64,000 bases of DNA from G963668605 sp963668605 (GCA_963668605.1 OY764903.1:5518001-5582000); one strand, 5' to 3'; positions 9,134 through 18,500 are shown, numbered from the stretch's first letter. Notes: generated by a model not told the origin, from the sequence alone. Numbers and translations: made by a program.

Positions 9134-9793
9134 TTACTTGCCGAATCGCGTCCACAGGAATGCGTGAGCCAGAGCGCACATGGCGGCCTGGACGTGGACG
9201 AACGCTTCAATGACGGTCTGTAACGCCTTGCTCGCTTCTGCCTTCGGATCGGAGCTGGGCGGAAGCTTACTCACTATCGCACCAGCAACGATCTGCGCCG
9301 CGAAGTCGCACTCCAAGCCCATATTCGATCCGTGGTTCCACGTGATGCTGCCGATGATCCCGTCGAGGTTCTTCGCCGCGAATCGCACGCCCGCCTCTTG
9401 CATGTGCGCGCCGAACTCGTTTCGGAAGTCTTTGATCTGCTGCCAGTTCTTCTGAAGAAATGTGTCCGCGGAGGCGATCGAGCGTGCGTCCAACACGTTC
9501 AGTCCAGACTTGGCATCCTTGAACTCGGCGCAGATCCGCACAGCGGTAAGGCCGCGCCGAAACTCGCAGAGCGTGCCGAGTGCGCGCCGCAGGAAATAGA
9601 TGACACGGAACTCCGGAATCGGTTTCCCCGTTGCCCTGTAAGCCTCGTCGATGGCTCGGAGTTCCCTGATTTCCAGACGCAGGTCTTCATAGAGCACTGC
9701 GAGCCTCGACACTCCGTTCAGCAGTGGGGAGTCCCCGCCTTTTAAAACCGCACCGAGGTCGGCGAACCGAGTTCTGGCCTTGGGCCTACTCAT
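9134..9793 (-). CDS. Putative HEPN-like helical protein
   Basis: 219 residues from the ATG at 9793 (an upstream in-frame start at 9826 would add 11 unlikely residues). Predominantly helical by eye. The segment F-R-N-E-F-G-A-H places R124 and H130 in an R-N-x4-H arrangement, which matches the catalytic R-x(4-6)-H motif of HEPN ribonucleases, as in AbiU2-like proteins where it reads R-N-x-x-x-A-H. HEPN proteins are common toxins and defence effectors. It probably shares a transcript with the 340-residue unknown gene downstream. The motif is seen; the HEPN assignment is an inference that needs a profile search. Confidence 0.6.
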   Translation of the reverse strand: MSRPKARTRFADLGAVLKGGDSPLLNGVSRLAVLYEDLRLEIRELRAIDEAYRATGKPIPEFRVIYFLRRALGTLCEFRRGLTAVRICAEFKDAKSGLNVLDARSIASADTFLQKNWQQIKDFRNEFGAHMQEAGVRFAAKNLDGIIGSITWNHGSNMGLECDFAAQIVAGAIVSKLPPSSDPKAEASKALQTVIEAFVHVQAAMCALAHAFLWTRFGK

Positions 9794-9826
9794 GCTTTGG
9801 CAATCATATCGCGATGCAATGGCCAA

Positions 9827-10034
9827 GTGATATTACACCATCTGCGCTCCACGAAGAGTCCTGAAGCACGTGCAGAATAGGACGGCCACCGGCGCCGCGG
9901 CTCATTAAATTCCTTGCCCGGAGTGCAGGAGCTTTGTTAGCGAGCAAACAGAGCCTGTTTATCCGACAGTCCTAATGAACTCGGTGATGTGCCGGCCCGG
10001 TGAGTTAGCCCGGATTTCTCACAAGACCACTAGC
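9827..10034. other. Non-coding stretch between HEPN-like gene and IS remnant
   Basis: I see no gene here. The segment near 10009-10028 (reading CCCGGATTTCTCACAAGACC) may be the left terminal inverted repeat of the IS1380-type element that follows; with the right end missing this cannot be confirmed by pairing. Confidence 0.3.
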
Positions 10035-10102
10035 AAAAAGCCGTCTTCTGGGGCATAACTAAGTTTCCACACAAAGTTGGCGCCCAACAGGAGACGGCTT
10101 TT
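10035..10102 (+). promoter_or_regulatory. Inverted repeat sequestering the transposase ribosome-binding site
   Basis: Arms 10035-10050 (AAAAAGCCGTCTTCTG) and 10088-10102 (CAGGAGACGGCTTTT) are complementary over about 15 bases with one G-U pair, around a ~37-base loop. The right arm contains the GGAG Shine-Dalgarno at 10090-10093, 11 bases before the transposase ATG. RNA read in from outside the element would fold and hide this site, and the arm ending in TTTTCT could also act as a terminator. Such protection against impinging transcription is known for other insertion sequences; here it is inferred. Confidence 0.5.
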
Positions 10103-10104
10103 CT

Positions 10105-10674
10105 ATGACACAGTGTACCCAAGACAGCTTCGAATTTGAAGCCCACTTTTCGCGGCGAGTCACCGGTCAGTTTGATGGTGGCAAACTGACCACCGACGGA
10201 GGCGCTCTGCTGTTGCGTCAAACCGAGCGGCGCATCGGACTGCTTAGGCGTCTGGGAGACTGTTTCACGGATTGCCGGAGGGCTGAGCGCGTAGAGCATC
10301 GGCTGGACGAGATGCTGGCGCAGAGGATCTACGGCTTGGCGCTGGGCTACGAGGATCTGAACGACCATGAGCAACTGCGGCACGATCCGCTTCTGGGAAT
10401 TGTGGCCGGCAAGAGAAATCCGGAGCAGGTGCTGGCGGGCAAGAGCACACTCAACCGCATGGAATTGTCGCCAGCCGGCGATGGGCTGAAAGAGCGCTAT
10501 TGGAAGATCAGCTACTCGGCCGCGGCGATTGACCAGTTGCTGGTGACGTTGTTTCAGGAATCGCAGGCCCGATCGCCGCGGCGAATCGTGCTGGACCTGG
10601 ACGCCACCGACACGCCGCTGCACGGCAAGCAGGAGAGCCGAGATTTGGGTCAGCCTAGATCTGGGTCAGCCTGA
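10105..10674 (+). pseudogene. Truncated IS1380-family transposase
   Basis: The first ~178 residues match the start of IS1380-type DDE transposases: a G-Q-F-D-G-G-K-L-T-T-D-G-G opening, the conserved Y-G-L-A-L-G-Y-E-D-L-N-D-H segment, and the first catalytic aspartate in L-D-L-D-A-T-D-T-P-L-H-G. Homology then stops at about base 10637 (K-Q-E), where full-length enzymes would continue for some 250 more residues carrying the remaining catalytic positions. The last residues come from unrelated sequence leading into a ~155 bp repeat. Non-functional on its own; a relic of a truncated insertion. Confidence 0.85.
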
Positions 10675-10818
10675 CCCGTCCCTTTGGTAATAATGTATCA
10701 AAATATCCCCACCATTACGTCAATATTCCTGCACCACAGGCGGTTCCACAAACCGGCAGTCCTCGCTAGCCGCGCTCCGTTTTGCGATTCCCACCCCATT
10801 CCGCGTCTCGCTCAGGCT
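10661..10818 (+). repeat. ~155 bp direct repeat, left copy
   Basis: Matches 13651-13803 in the same orientation at roughly 90 percent by eye, with small indels. Shared landmarks are CCGTCCCTTTGGTAA near the start, ACCATTACGTCAAT in the middle and TTTTGCGATTCCCACCCC near the end. It begins near a perfect short palindrome, GGGTCAGCCTGACCC (10664-10678). No convincing reading frame. It starts at the break of the IS1380 remnant and ends where the TonB-receptor remnant begins. Confidence 0.85.
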
Positions 10819-10820
10819 AT

Positions 10821-11027
10821 CCCGGATTCCGGATTCCCTCGCTTTTCAAGAACGCCTTCTCCACGGAACAGCGGCTCAATCTGTAATTCCGGGCGGAGTT
10901 TTTCAACTCACTGAACAGCGTGAATTTCGGTCGGTCCAACAATGTGATTGACGGCTCCACTTTCGGCGTGGTTCGCAGCACGAGCGACGCGCGGCAGATC
11001 CAGTTTGCGCTTACGCTGCTGTTTTAG
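10821..11027 (+). pseudogene. C-terminal remnant of a TonB-dependent receptor
   Basis: Frame beginning at 10821 reads S-L-F-K-N-A-F-S-T-E-Q-R-L-N-L, then a TAA stop at 10884, then F-R-A-E-F-F-N-S-L-N and ends Q-I-Q-F-A-L-T-L-L-F followed by TAG at 11025-11027. This is the characteristic last ~68 residues of Oar-like receptors, where N-L-Q-F-R-A-E is usual, so the internal stop is most simply a CAA or CAG to TAA change. Everything upstream of the fragment is lost. The bases from 11028 to the sulfatase at 11232 hold no gene; a lone TATAAT at 11058-11063 lacks a good -35. Confidence 0.8.
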
Positions 11028-11231
11028 TGGAGACGGCGTTCAATTGCGCAATGTGGGTATAATAGGCGGAATTTCTCAATGCTGGATCTAGAGCAAGATC
11101 TGCCTGTTCTGGCATAAGCACATGCCAGAGACAGGTAATATTCAGAAGGACGGCGATGGTAGTGGAAAGACGTTCTTGGATGGTGCGGAGCGCTAAGGCT
11201 GCTTACGAGGAACCGGCGTGCGAGGTGATTC

Positions 11232-12668
11232 ATGAGTGATAGAGCAACGAACAGGCGAGACTTCTTAAGGTCTGTGGGGGCATATTCCGCATCCGCAGCA
11301 TGGCAGGGCCGGACGGCGCTACGCGATCGACCCAACATCATCTTTCTTCTCACCGACGATCTGCGTGCGGACGGCCTTGGCGTCATGGGCAACCGAATTG
11401 TCCAGACTCCAAACATAGATCGGATGGCGGAGCGCGCCATCACCTTCGACAACCATTTCGTCACCACTTCCATTTGCATGGCCAGCCGGTCCAGCATCTT
11501 CACCGGTTTGCACACGCGAGCTCACGGCGTCGTCAGCTTCGACCAACCGCTCAGACCAACGGACTTCGCGGCTAGTTATCCGGTTCTGATGCGCACGGCC
11601 GGATATCGGACTGGGTTTATCGGGAAATGGGGAGTTGGAAAGGTCCTTCCGGCGACAACCTTCGACTACTTCCGGGGGTTCGCGGGCCAGGGTCACTATT
11701 TCCCGAAGGTAAACGGCGAAGCGGTCCACCTCACGAATCTCATGTGCGATCAGGCGATGGAATTCCTGGACGGCTGCACGCCCGAGCGTCCGTTTTGCCT
11801 CTCCATCAGCTTTAAGGCGCCACACGTCCAGGATGAAGATCCGCGCCAATACCTGTACGACCCGGCCTTGGGCAGCCTCTATGTGAACGAACGGATTCCC
11901 GTCCCGAAAACCGCGGCCAAGAAGTACTTCGATGCGGAGCCTGAATTTATCCGCAATTCGCTGGGCCACGAGCGCTGGCCAGGGCTGTTCAATACCGAAG
12001 AGCGCTATCAAGAGATGGTAAAAGGATATTACCGTCTGATCACCGGCGTCGATATTGTGGTCGGGCGAATTCGCGAAGCCTTGGCCGCCCGAGGGTGCGC
12101 CGGAAATACGGTGATCATATTCACGTCCGACAACGGCTTTTTCCTTGGAGAACGGCAACTGTCACACAAGTTCCTGATGTATGAGGAATCGATTCGCGTT
12201 CCTTTAATCATTTTCGATCCGCGGCTGAGCCCTGCTCGCCAAAGTCAGCGCCGCAGTGAAATGACGCTGAATATCGATCTTGCGCCCACAATGCTTGATC
12301 TGAGCGGAGTGCCCCGGCCTGTCGCCATGCAAGGCCGAAGCCTGAGGCCGCTCCTCGAAACCAGGTTGAGTGAATGGCGGCGTGACTGGTTTTATGAGCA
12401 CGCCTTTACGCTAGGCGGCAGGATCCCTCCCTCAGACGGTGTTCGCACCGCTAGATGGAAATACATCCGTTATCCCGAAAATTCTCCAGTGTACGAGGAG
12501 CTCTATGATCTCGAACACGACACGTTGGAAGAACGAAACCTGGTCCAGGAGCCGAAATATCTCGACGTTCTCGAAAAGCTCAGAGCCCGGCGTCAAGTCT
12601 GGAGCAGTTCTCTGGATGGTTGGAATCGAAACAGCCCGTGGACGGATCCAAAGCCCTTTTCCCTGTGA
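11232..12668 (+). CDS. Tat-exported sulfatase
   Basis: Hydrolyses a sulfate ester, likely on a polysaccharide, in the periplasm. 478 residues. A Tat-type leader (N-R-R-D-F-L-R-S near residues 7-14) is followed by the sulfatase core: N-I-I-F-L-L-T-D-D-L near 35 (calcium ligands) and C82 in C-M-A-S-R, the C-x-A-x-R variant of the site converted to formylglycine. Later come F-I-G-K-W-G-V-G-K and F-T-S-D-N-G-F-F-L-G. GAGGTG just upstream of ATG 11232 fixes the start. No maturase gene is present in the window. It lies between two copies of a direct repeat in a decayed region but is itself intact. Confidence 0.92.
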   Translation: MSDRATNRRDFLRSVGAYSASAAWQGRTALRDRPNIIFLLTDDLRADGLGVMGNRIVQTPNIDRMAERAITFDNHFVTTSICMASRSSIFTGLHTRAHGVVSFDQPLRPTDFAASYPVLMRTAGYRTGFIGKWGVGKVLPATTFDYFRGFAGQGHYFPKVNGEAVHLTNLMCDQAMEFLDGCTPERPFCLSISFKAPHVQDEDPRQYLYDPALGSLYVNERIPVPKTAAKKYFDAEPEFIRNSLGHERWPGLFNTEERYQEMVKGYYRLITGVDIVVGRIREALAARGCAGNTVIIFTSDNGFFLGERQLSHKFLMYEESIRVPLIIFDPRLSPARQSQRRSEMTLNIDLAPTMLDLSGVPRPVAMQGRSLRPLLETRLSEWRRDWFYEHAFTLGGRIPPSDGVRTARWKYIRYPENSPVYEELYDLEHDTLEERNLVQEPKYLDVLEKLRARRQVWSSSLDGWNRNSPWTDPKPFSL

Positions 12669-12848
12669 CTTTGTGCGTGCATGGAATCACCTCCGTGCAC
12701 CCGAGATTACTACGCTTCTGGCTGTTGATAACCGAAGCCTTGAACCAGGCGTTTGCCGACGCGATCCAAGCGATGCATAAGCGTTTGGCGTTCCAGCCTC
12801 GGGGCTTTTGATTTGGTCTCCCACCTCGGGCCGCCTTCGCAGTTGTGG

Positions 12849-13418
12849 TCATGCTTCCCTCTGGCCTGATTGACAAAGATGCTGGCTGAGCAAGCGCAGG
12901 GCCAGCCACAACATGAACATCGCGCAAAAACCGAAGTAGCAGCTCATCCAAATCCAGTAGGAGTGCGGTGCTCCCAGCTTGATCCAGCCAAACCCGACGG
13001 CAAAAAAGGAGAACGAGAAACCAATCGAGCCCGCCCCGGCCACTATCAGAAGCCATCTCTCCGCCGTACCGCTCCGCAGCAGTTGCACGGCTCCGAATGC
13101 AAATGCACCGAGGCTCACGGACATCACCACGAACAGCAGAGAGACAGGACGAAAGCCCAGCGGACCTCTGACTAGCGGGGAGAGCCCGATCATTCCGAAT
13201 GCACCTAAGGCGAGGCCATGCAGCGATAGGAGCCAAGAGTTATACCTTCCGAGGCTCCATACCCCCGCAGCAGTCGCGCAGGTTCCAGCCGCTAGCGCGA
13301 GCATACCGATATCCCAAACGGCGTGCAGCGGCGCGAATCTGCGCAAAGTCAGTGATCCAAGCGGGTCTAGCCTTAGCAGGTGCACGGCCGCGCTCATCGC
13401 GTCAAGAATGCCGCACAA
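12849..13418 (-). CDS. HdeD/DUF308-like integral membrane protein
   Basis: At least 189 residues with about six hydrophobic helices spaced in pairs, the usual look of the HdeD family; function in this group is poorly known, with acid or stress tolerance suggested in enterics. The annotated TTG at 13418 probably truncates it: the frame continues upstream through I-R-T-L-T-K-T-W-W-L-L-A-L, which resembles the normal N-terminus. A GAGGTGG ribosome-binding site lies seven bases before an ATA codon at 13454-13452 (a CTG precedes it). It may therefore start at a non-standard codon, or an ATG-to-ATA mutation may have occurred. Confidence 0.65.
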   Translation of the reverse strand: MCGILDAMSAAVHLLRLDPLGSLTLRRFAPLHAVWDIGMLALAAGTCATAAGVWSLGRYNSWLLSLHGLALGAFGMIGLSPLVRGPLGFRPVSLLFVVMSVSLGAFAFGAVQLLRSGTAERWLLIVAGAGSIGFSFSFFAVGFGWIKLGAPHSYWIWMSCYFGFCAMFMLWLALRLLSQHLCQSGQREA

Positions 13419-13650
13419 TGCCAGCAGCCACCAAGTCTTGGTCAGTGTTCGTATCAGAGATCCACCTCTCAGATTGAACGCATCCCACCCTTTGGGCTAG
13501 CGAGTGCTCTGCCTTGATGATAACGCCCGAGGGCGAGGATGGCGGATAAGTCGGCTTATCGGAAACCGACGCCAGCACATCACAAAGTGAGCCTCTGTTC
13601 CAGGCCAATGATCCGGTGCAACGTCGAGGGATCTAGGTCGGATCTGGGAT

Positions 13651-13803
13651 CTGCGTTAGCCTGCCCCGTCCCTTTGGTAACAATGCATCAAAATATCTCC
13701 ACCATTACGTCAATTGCACCGCAGACGGTTCCACAAACCGGCAGCCCTCGCCGGCCGCGCTCCGTTTTGCGATTCCCACCCCATTCCGCGTCTCTCTCAG
13801 GCT
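13651..13803 (+). repeat. ~155 bp direct repeat, right copy
   Basis: Second copy of the element at 10661-10818, same orientation. Together the two copies enclose the TonB-receptor remnant, the sulfatase and the HdeD-like gene. It abuts a RAYT-like transposase remnant on its right. No coding potential seen; the stretch 13455-13650 to its left also shows no gene. Confidence 0.85.
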
Positions 13804-13990
13804 GCCGCGTGATGGCGGAACTCTCGTGTTCCTAGCGGCTTACCGGCATACTTCACTCTCTCCAGCCGGCTCATCTCCCGCTGCTCGTCGGAACTCGCAA
13901 GCAGTGCCTTCCAGAATTTCACACTCCTCGCATCTGCCCAATACGTCATATGCACAAGTTGAAGCCGGTCCCGACCTGCACTGAATTGCG
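13804..13990 (-). pseudogene. Remnant of a REP-associated tyrosine transposase (RAYT/IS200-like), C-terminus
   Basis: The minus-strand frame reads V-K-F-W-K-A-L-L-A-S-S, then E-M-S-R-L-E-R and K-Y-A-G-K-P-L-G-T-R-E-F. RAYT proteins end with a W-x2-F/L-L segment, an acidic helix and then T-G-R-P-L-G-S-E-E-F, and the spacing agrees. The last residues of the frame come from the edge of the adjacent direct repeat, and no Y-transposase core is present, so this is a fragment. The match is from memory of the family and is tentative. Confidence 0.4.
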
Positions 13991-14072
13991 CATGACATAG
14001 CGCGGAGCCGCCCACAAATGCACCGGATCCCATGTTTAATGATCCATATTGTGCGCCGAATTCCAAAGTTTT

Positions 14073-14306
14073 TCCTTTGAGGCTGTCGCGTGGCGCAACT
14101 ATAGTGCACTCGCGCTGATCGTCTCTTCCGTTGCATTCGGATCGCTGCACGGCGAGCGCTGGTTGGCCGGCAGCCTGGCCGGTCTATTGTACGCCGGAGC
14201 AATGCTGTGGCGCGGCAGAATCGGCGACGCCGTGGTCGCGCACGCCACGACCAACGCGCTGCTGGCCGCGTGGGTTCTACTCGGCCAGCGCTGGTCGTTG
14301 TGGTAA
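14073..14306 (+). pseudogene. C-terminal fragment of a CPBP (CAAX-like) membrane protease
   Basis: Reads F-E-A-V-A-W-R-N-Y, then S-S-V-A-F-G-S-L-H-G and later G-D-A-V-V-A-H-A-T-T-N-A-L-L-A-A-W-V-L. The F-G-x-x-H and H-A-x-x-N elements are the last two conserved motifs of CPBP intramembrane proteases, in the exosortase-associated subgroup. The first catalytic motif (E-E-x3-R) and the N-terminal helices are missing, replaced by the unrelated sequence to the left. Probably non-functional; it ends 5 bases before the tRNA-Pro-like repeat. Confidence 0.65.
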
Positions 14307-14310
14307 GGCT

Positions 14311-14361
14311 GATTCTATTGGTCGGGACGGGGCGATTTGAACGCCCGGCCCTCAGGCCCAA
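14311..14361 (-). repeat. tRNA-Pro 3'-half fragment (attachment-site-like repeat)
   Basis: On the minus strand this holds a CCA, the 3' acceptor strand and a perfect T arm (GGGCG-ATTTGAA-CGCCC as read on the plus strand), then similarity runs to the anticodon loop (GCCCAA). It matches the intact tRNA-Pro end at 23939-23990 in the same orientation with two differences in the first 34 tRNA bases; similarity also extends about 8 bases beyond the CCA. The 5' half of a tRNA is absent. A fragment from anticodon loop to 3' end is the classical shape of an integrase attachment site. Confidence 0.75.
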
Positions 14362-15347
14362 TACTGACGCATGGTCTGCAGATAGAGACTGCAGCTTGCC
14401 TTGCCCTCCGGATTTCTGCCCTGTTCGAGGGCCACGGACCCCTTGAACCCAATCGCTTTGAGCGCCTCCGCGATGGCCTGGGAATCCATCACTCCGCCGC
14501 CGAAGTTGACGAACCGGCGCATCGGGGGATCGATATCGCGCATGTGCAGATTGAACAGGCGCCCGCCCAGTTGATGGATCGCCACGGGAGGGTACTGGCG
14601 GCCGCGCGCCGTGAATCCGATATCGAGGTTGCAGCCCAGAGCGGGATCCCGGATGGCATCCCAGAGCCGGAGAAACGCGGTGGCATCGTGCACCAGGCAG
14701 TTGGTATGAGGCTCGACGGTCATTCGCACGCCGTGGGCTTTCGCGCGGGCCACACATGCCTTGATCGTGCCGGCGAAGCGCTGCCAGATCTCATCCCAGT
14801 TGAACGACGGCGCGAGATCGATGTGAAACTTGTCGCCGGGCTTGGGAGTGGCGACATCGAAATACTCGGAGATGGCCGGGATGCCGGGAGGATCCTTCAT
14901 ATCCGGCGCCGACGGGGATGAGATGTTCACGATCGGCGCCCCCAGCTTGCGGGCGATCTTGCAGCCGGCCTCGAACTGATCGAGGGAGCGCGCGCGGCTG
15001 TCCGCGTTCGGGCTCGCCAGGTCCTGGGCCACGCGGGCGAACAGCACGAACTGCGTGACCGGCAGCCGGCGTTCCTCCAGCTTTTTCCGCAAGCGGTCCA
15101 GTGCCGCTCCCGCCCAGTAGCCCTCGATCGCTTCGGGAGCCAGAAGAATCAACTCGACGCCGTCGAAGCCAATGCCGCCGATGGTGTCGATGGCCTCTTC
15201 GGGATTCGAAGTCGGGGCGTACGAGTGAAAGCACCAACTACAACAGGAGATCTTCGGATTAGCGCCGGGTTTCGGCGCCGCGCCGGACGCCCCCACAGCG
15301 GCCAAGCTGGCCAGAAACTGACGACGATTCCGATCTAACGCGTCCAT
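14352..15347 (-). CDS. Tat-exported sugar phosphate isomerase/epimerase-like TIM-barrel protein
   Basis: 331 residues from ATG 15347, which has AGGGAGG just upstream; an earlier in-frame start at 15374 is less likely. Tat-type leader (N-R-R-Q-F-L-A-S-L near residue 6) followed by the AP-endonuclease-2 / xylose-isomerase-like barrel, with F-D-G-V-E-L near 70 and metal-ligand candidates in T-V-E-P-H, L-D-I-G and A-L-E-Q-G. Such exported isomerases act on sugars or keto-sugars; the substrate is unknown. The stop codon lies inside the tRNA-Pro-like repeat. It diverges from a TonB-receptor gene starting at 15548. Confidence 0.85.
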   Translation of the reverse strand: MDALDRNRRQFLASLAAVGASGAAPKPGANPKISCCSWCFHSYAPTSNPEEAIDTIGGIGFDGVELILLAPEAIEGYWAGAALDRLRKKLEERRLPVTQFVLFARVAQDLASPNADSRARSLDQFEAGCKIARKLGAPIVNISSPSAPDMKDPPGIPAISEYFDVATPKPGDKFHIDLAPSFNWDEIWQRFAGTIKACVARAKAHGVRMTVEPHTNCLVHDATAFLRLWDAIRDPALGCNLDIGFTARGRQYPPVAIHQLGGRLFNLHMRDIDPPMRRFVNFGGGVMDSQAIAEALKAIGFKGSVALEQGRNPEGKASCSLYLQTMRQYWA

Positions 15348-15547
15348 GATCCTCCCTAGGTCCGTTCTACCCAATCCTATTCGCTCAAGACTTGTGGGTC
15401 AAGGTAAAACGCGCGCCGCTTGACAGAACCGGCCGCTTTGTGATGTAGTCCTCTGTGCCTGTTATGGCAGTTCGGCCACTGGCAGACGCAGGAAGTCCGC
15501 AGTGACACGTGGTGTAGATTTCTCTTTCCACCCAAAGGAGAAGGCTG

Positions 15548-18500
15548 ATGCACGTCTTTGGACACAGCAGGTTCGTAGCTAGTAGTCTGGTATTCTTCCT
15601 TGCGGTTCCGGCGCTCCTGGCACAAGTCGGCGCAGGCCGCATTCAGGGCACGGTAACCGATAACAGCGGCGCGGTCATTCCCAACGCGAAAGTAGTGGCT
15701 GACCACGTGGAGACGGGCACCACCCAGGACACGCAGTCCAACGGGGTCGGATTCTTCGTTTTTCCGTCGGCGCAACCCGGGAAATACCGCGTGACCGTGG
15801 AATCGCCGGGCATGCAACAGTGGCGGGGCGAAATGCAGTTGGCGACCGGGCAAGAGGCGGTTATCGAGCCCGTGCTGAAGGTCGGCGGCACGGCGACGGA
15901 GGTTACCGTGGCCGGAGACGTGACCCAGTTGGTCACGACGGCCAGCCAGACCCTCTCCAGCGTTGTGGAGCGTGCCAAGATCGAGCAATTACCACTGAAC
16001 GGCCGGTACATCCAGAATCTCCTCACGGTGACGACGCCGGGATTGGAAGCGGGGTACACGGGAACCAGGAGTCCGAAGCCTTACGGCCTCCGCGAGGGCG
16101 CGGTGGAGTTCTCCCAGGACGGGGCGTCGATCATGGACGCCAATACGAACTACATCATAAACCGGCCGCCGGGAGTGGATACGATCCAGGAATACCGTCT
16201 GGAGATGAGCGTGCCCGCGGCGAAATACAGCGCGCCGGTCACCGCCATGATTTCGACCCGCAGCGGGACGAATCAATGGCATGGCGGACTGTTTTACACG
16301 GGACGCAATAACGGCTTTGGCGTGGCGCGCCAGCGGCAGGATTTCTACACCAAGCCGCCGCAGTTGATCCGCAACGAATACGGTGGTTCGCTGGGCGGGC
16401 CGGTCAGGGTGCCGCGTCTCTATAACGGCAAGGATCGGACGTTCTTCTTCTTCGCCTGGGAGGGATCCAGACTGCGAAGCGGGTCAACCGTGAGCACCGC
16501 TCTTCCGACGCAGTCCATGCAGCAGGGGAATTTCAGCGGATTGACCGATGCCCAGAGCCGGCCGATCACGCTGTACGATCCCTGGAGCACGGCGGGGGCG
16601 TCGCAGAACTATTCCCGCGTGCCGTTTACGGGCAACATCATCCCGCTCGCCCGCCGCAGTCCGTTGGCGGGTTATTTCTACAGCGTGATGCCGCAGCCAA
16701 ATCAGCCGAATGTGAATCCCTCGGTCGCGAACAACTGGTTCGGACCCGACCCGAGCAAGCAAAATGACTGGACTTACACTCTCCGCGTCGACCACCGCCT
16801 GGGGAACAAGGACCAGATCTTCGTGCGTTACAGCATGGGGAATCAGCTTCTGGTCTCGCGCCGCCCCGGCCAGCCCTCGCCGATCACGCTGGACAAACTG
16901 TGGAACTATCAAAACACGAGCGCGGGGATGCAAACCGGGGTGGCCTCATGGAGTCACGTGTTCGGCCCGTCCTTCTTCATGGAGACGGTGGTGACGGGAT
17001 CGCGGATGAACTGGCGTTTCGACCTTGCGGATCCGGCGCTCAGTCAAATGGTCTCGGCTAAGCTCGGCGTGCCGAATCCGTTCAATATCGCCGGCGCGCC
17101 GGCGATGACGAATTTCGGTTTCACGTTGCAGACGACCGGCTTCATACCGCGGTTCGACGATACCAAGCCGATCGTCGGACAGCAGAACTACACGCTGGTG
17201 CGGGGCAGGCATCAATTCGAATTCGGCTGGCGGGTCCAGCACATGATGTTGGACGTCTTGCCGGACCGGCCGGGGGAGGGTAGCATCTCCTTCGCCAGCC
17301 AGGGGACGGGCCTTTACGATCCGGCCACCGGGACCGCCTACAATTCCGTCACGCGAACGGGTGACAACGCAGCGAATTTTTTCCTTGGCGTGGCGGCATC
17401 GTACGCGCACACGCTGCCTGCCCCGGAGGTTAGACTGCGATCGACCCCGATCTCCGGCTATATTCAAGACAATTGGAAAGTCACGCGCGACCTGTCGTTG
17501 AATCTGGGATTGCGTTACGACTACCTTCAGCCGCTCCTCGACGCCAACGGCGTGTACGCGGCTTTCGACTTCGCCAACCATGCGGTTGCGCGCAGGGCGT
17601 CCAACGCCGAGCTGATCAGGCAAGGCGCTACGACGCAAGCGTTTGTGAACTCCTATACGGCCATCGGAGTGAAATTCGAGACGACGAAAGAAGCCGGGCT
17701 GCCCGACAGCCTGGTGAACGTAAGCCAGCGCAACTTCAGCCCGCGGGTAGGCTTCGCCTATAACCGGAAGCTGGGGAATCGTGCGTTGGTGATCCGCGGC
17801 GGATACGGCGAGTACCGCTACAATTTGCTGACGCGGCTGTTCAATCAGCAGAGAGGCAACCCGCCGCTCCAAGGCACGGTGTCCTATAACATCAATTCGG
17901 CGGCGCAGTCGCCGGACGGGCTTGCGAACTGGGGGCTGCGCTCGGCCCCGACGGTCATAGCCGGCACCAACTCCGCCGTCAACGCCGTGGATGTTACCGC
18001 GGCGAACTCCATTCCGCGCGGCGTCGCCATCACCGCCTTCGCCTCCAAACTCCCGGTGCCGCTGGCACGGGAATGGAACCTGACACTCGAGACGGAGATT
18101 CTCCGCAATACGCTGCTGCGGGTGGCCTACGTGGGGACGGCGGGCAGGAACCTGGAGCAAAACGTCCAGATGAACGGTCAGCCGAACAATTACGTGTACT
18201 ACAAGACGACCGGCAAGCCGCTACCCTCGGGCCCGTTCTCTCCGGTGGCGCTACGCGACTACGACCAGACCACCTACGGCAACATTCAAGTGCTCAGCAT
18301 GACGGGCTACTCGAACTACAATGGGCTACAGGTGGAAGTGCAGCGGCGCTTCAGCAACGGACTGGGCTTCCAGTGGTTCTACGTCTTGAGCAATGCGATG
18401 TGGATGGGCAGCGGCACCGAGGCCCTCAACAATTCTTCGCAACTCCCCGACCCCGTCACCTTCATGCCCGGCGCGGTTCCGTCCAACATCGACGCGTATA

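Noticed and set aside
11041..11070. Promoter at TATAAT 11058-11063
   Set aside because: No -35-like hexamer at 16-18 bases; a lone hexamer is not enough.
12672..12702. Terminator after the first sulfatase (GTGCATGGA/TCCGTGCAC)
   Set aside because: Short imperfect stem without a T run; could be chance.
10661..13803. Composite transposon bounded by the ~155 bp repeats
   Set aside because: The repeats carry no transposase or clear terminal inverted repeats and no target duplication is seen; kept only as a repeat pair.
14319..14361. A second functional tRNA-Pro
   Set aside because: Only the 3' half is present; no D arm or 5' acceptor strand can be found on the correct side.
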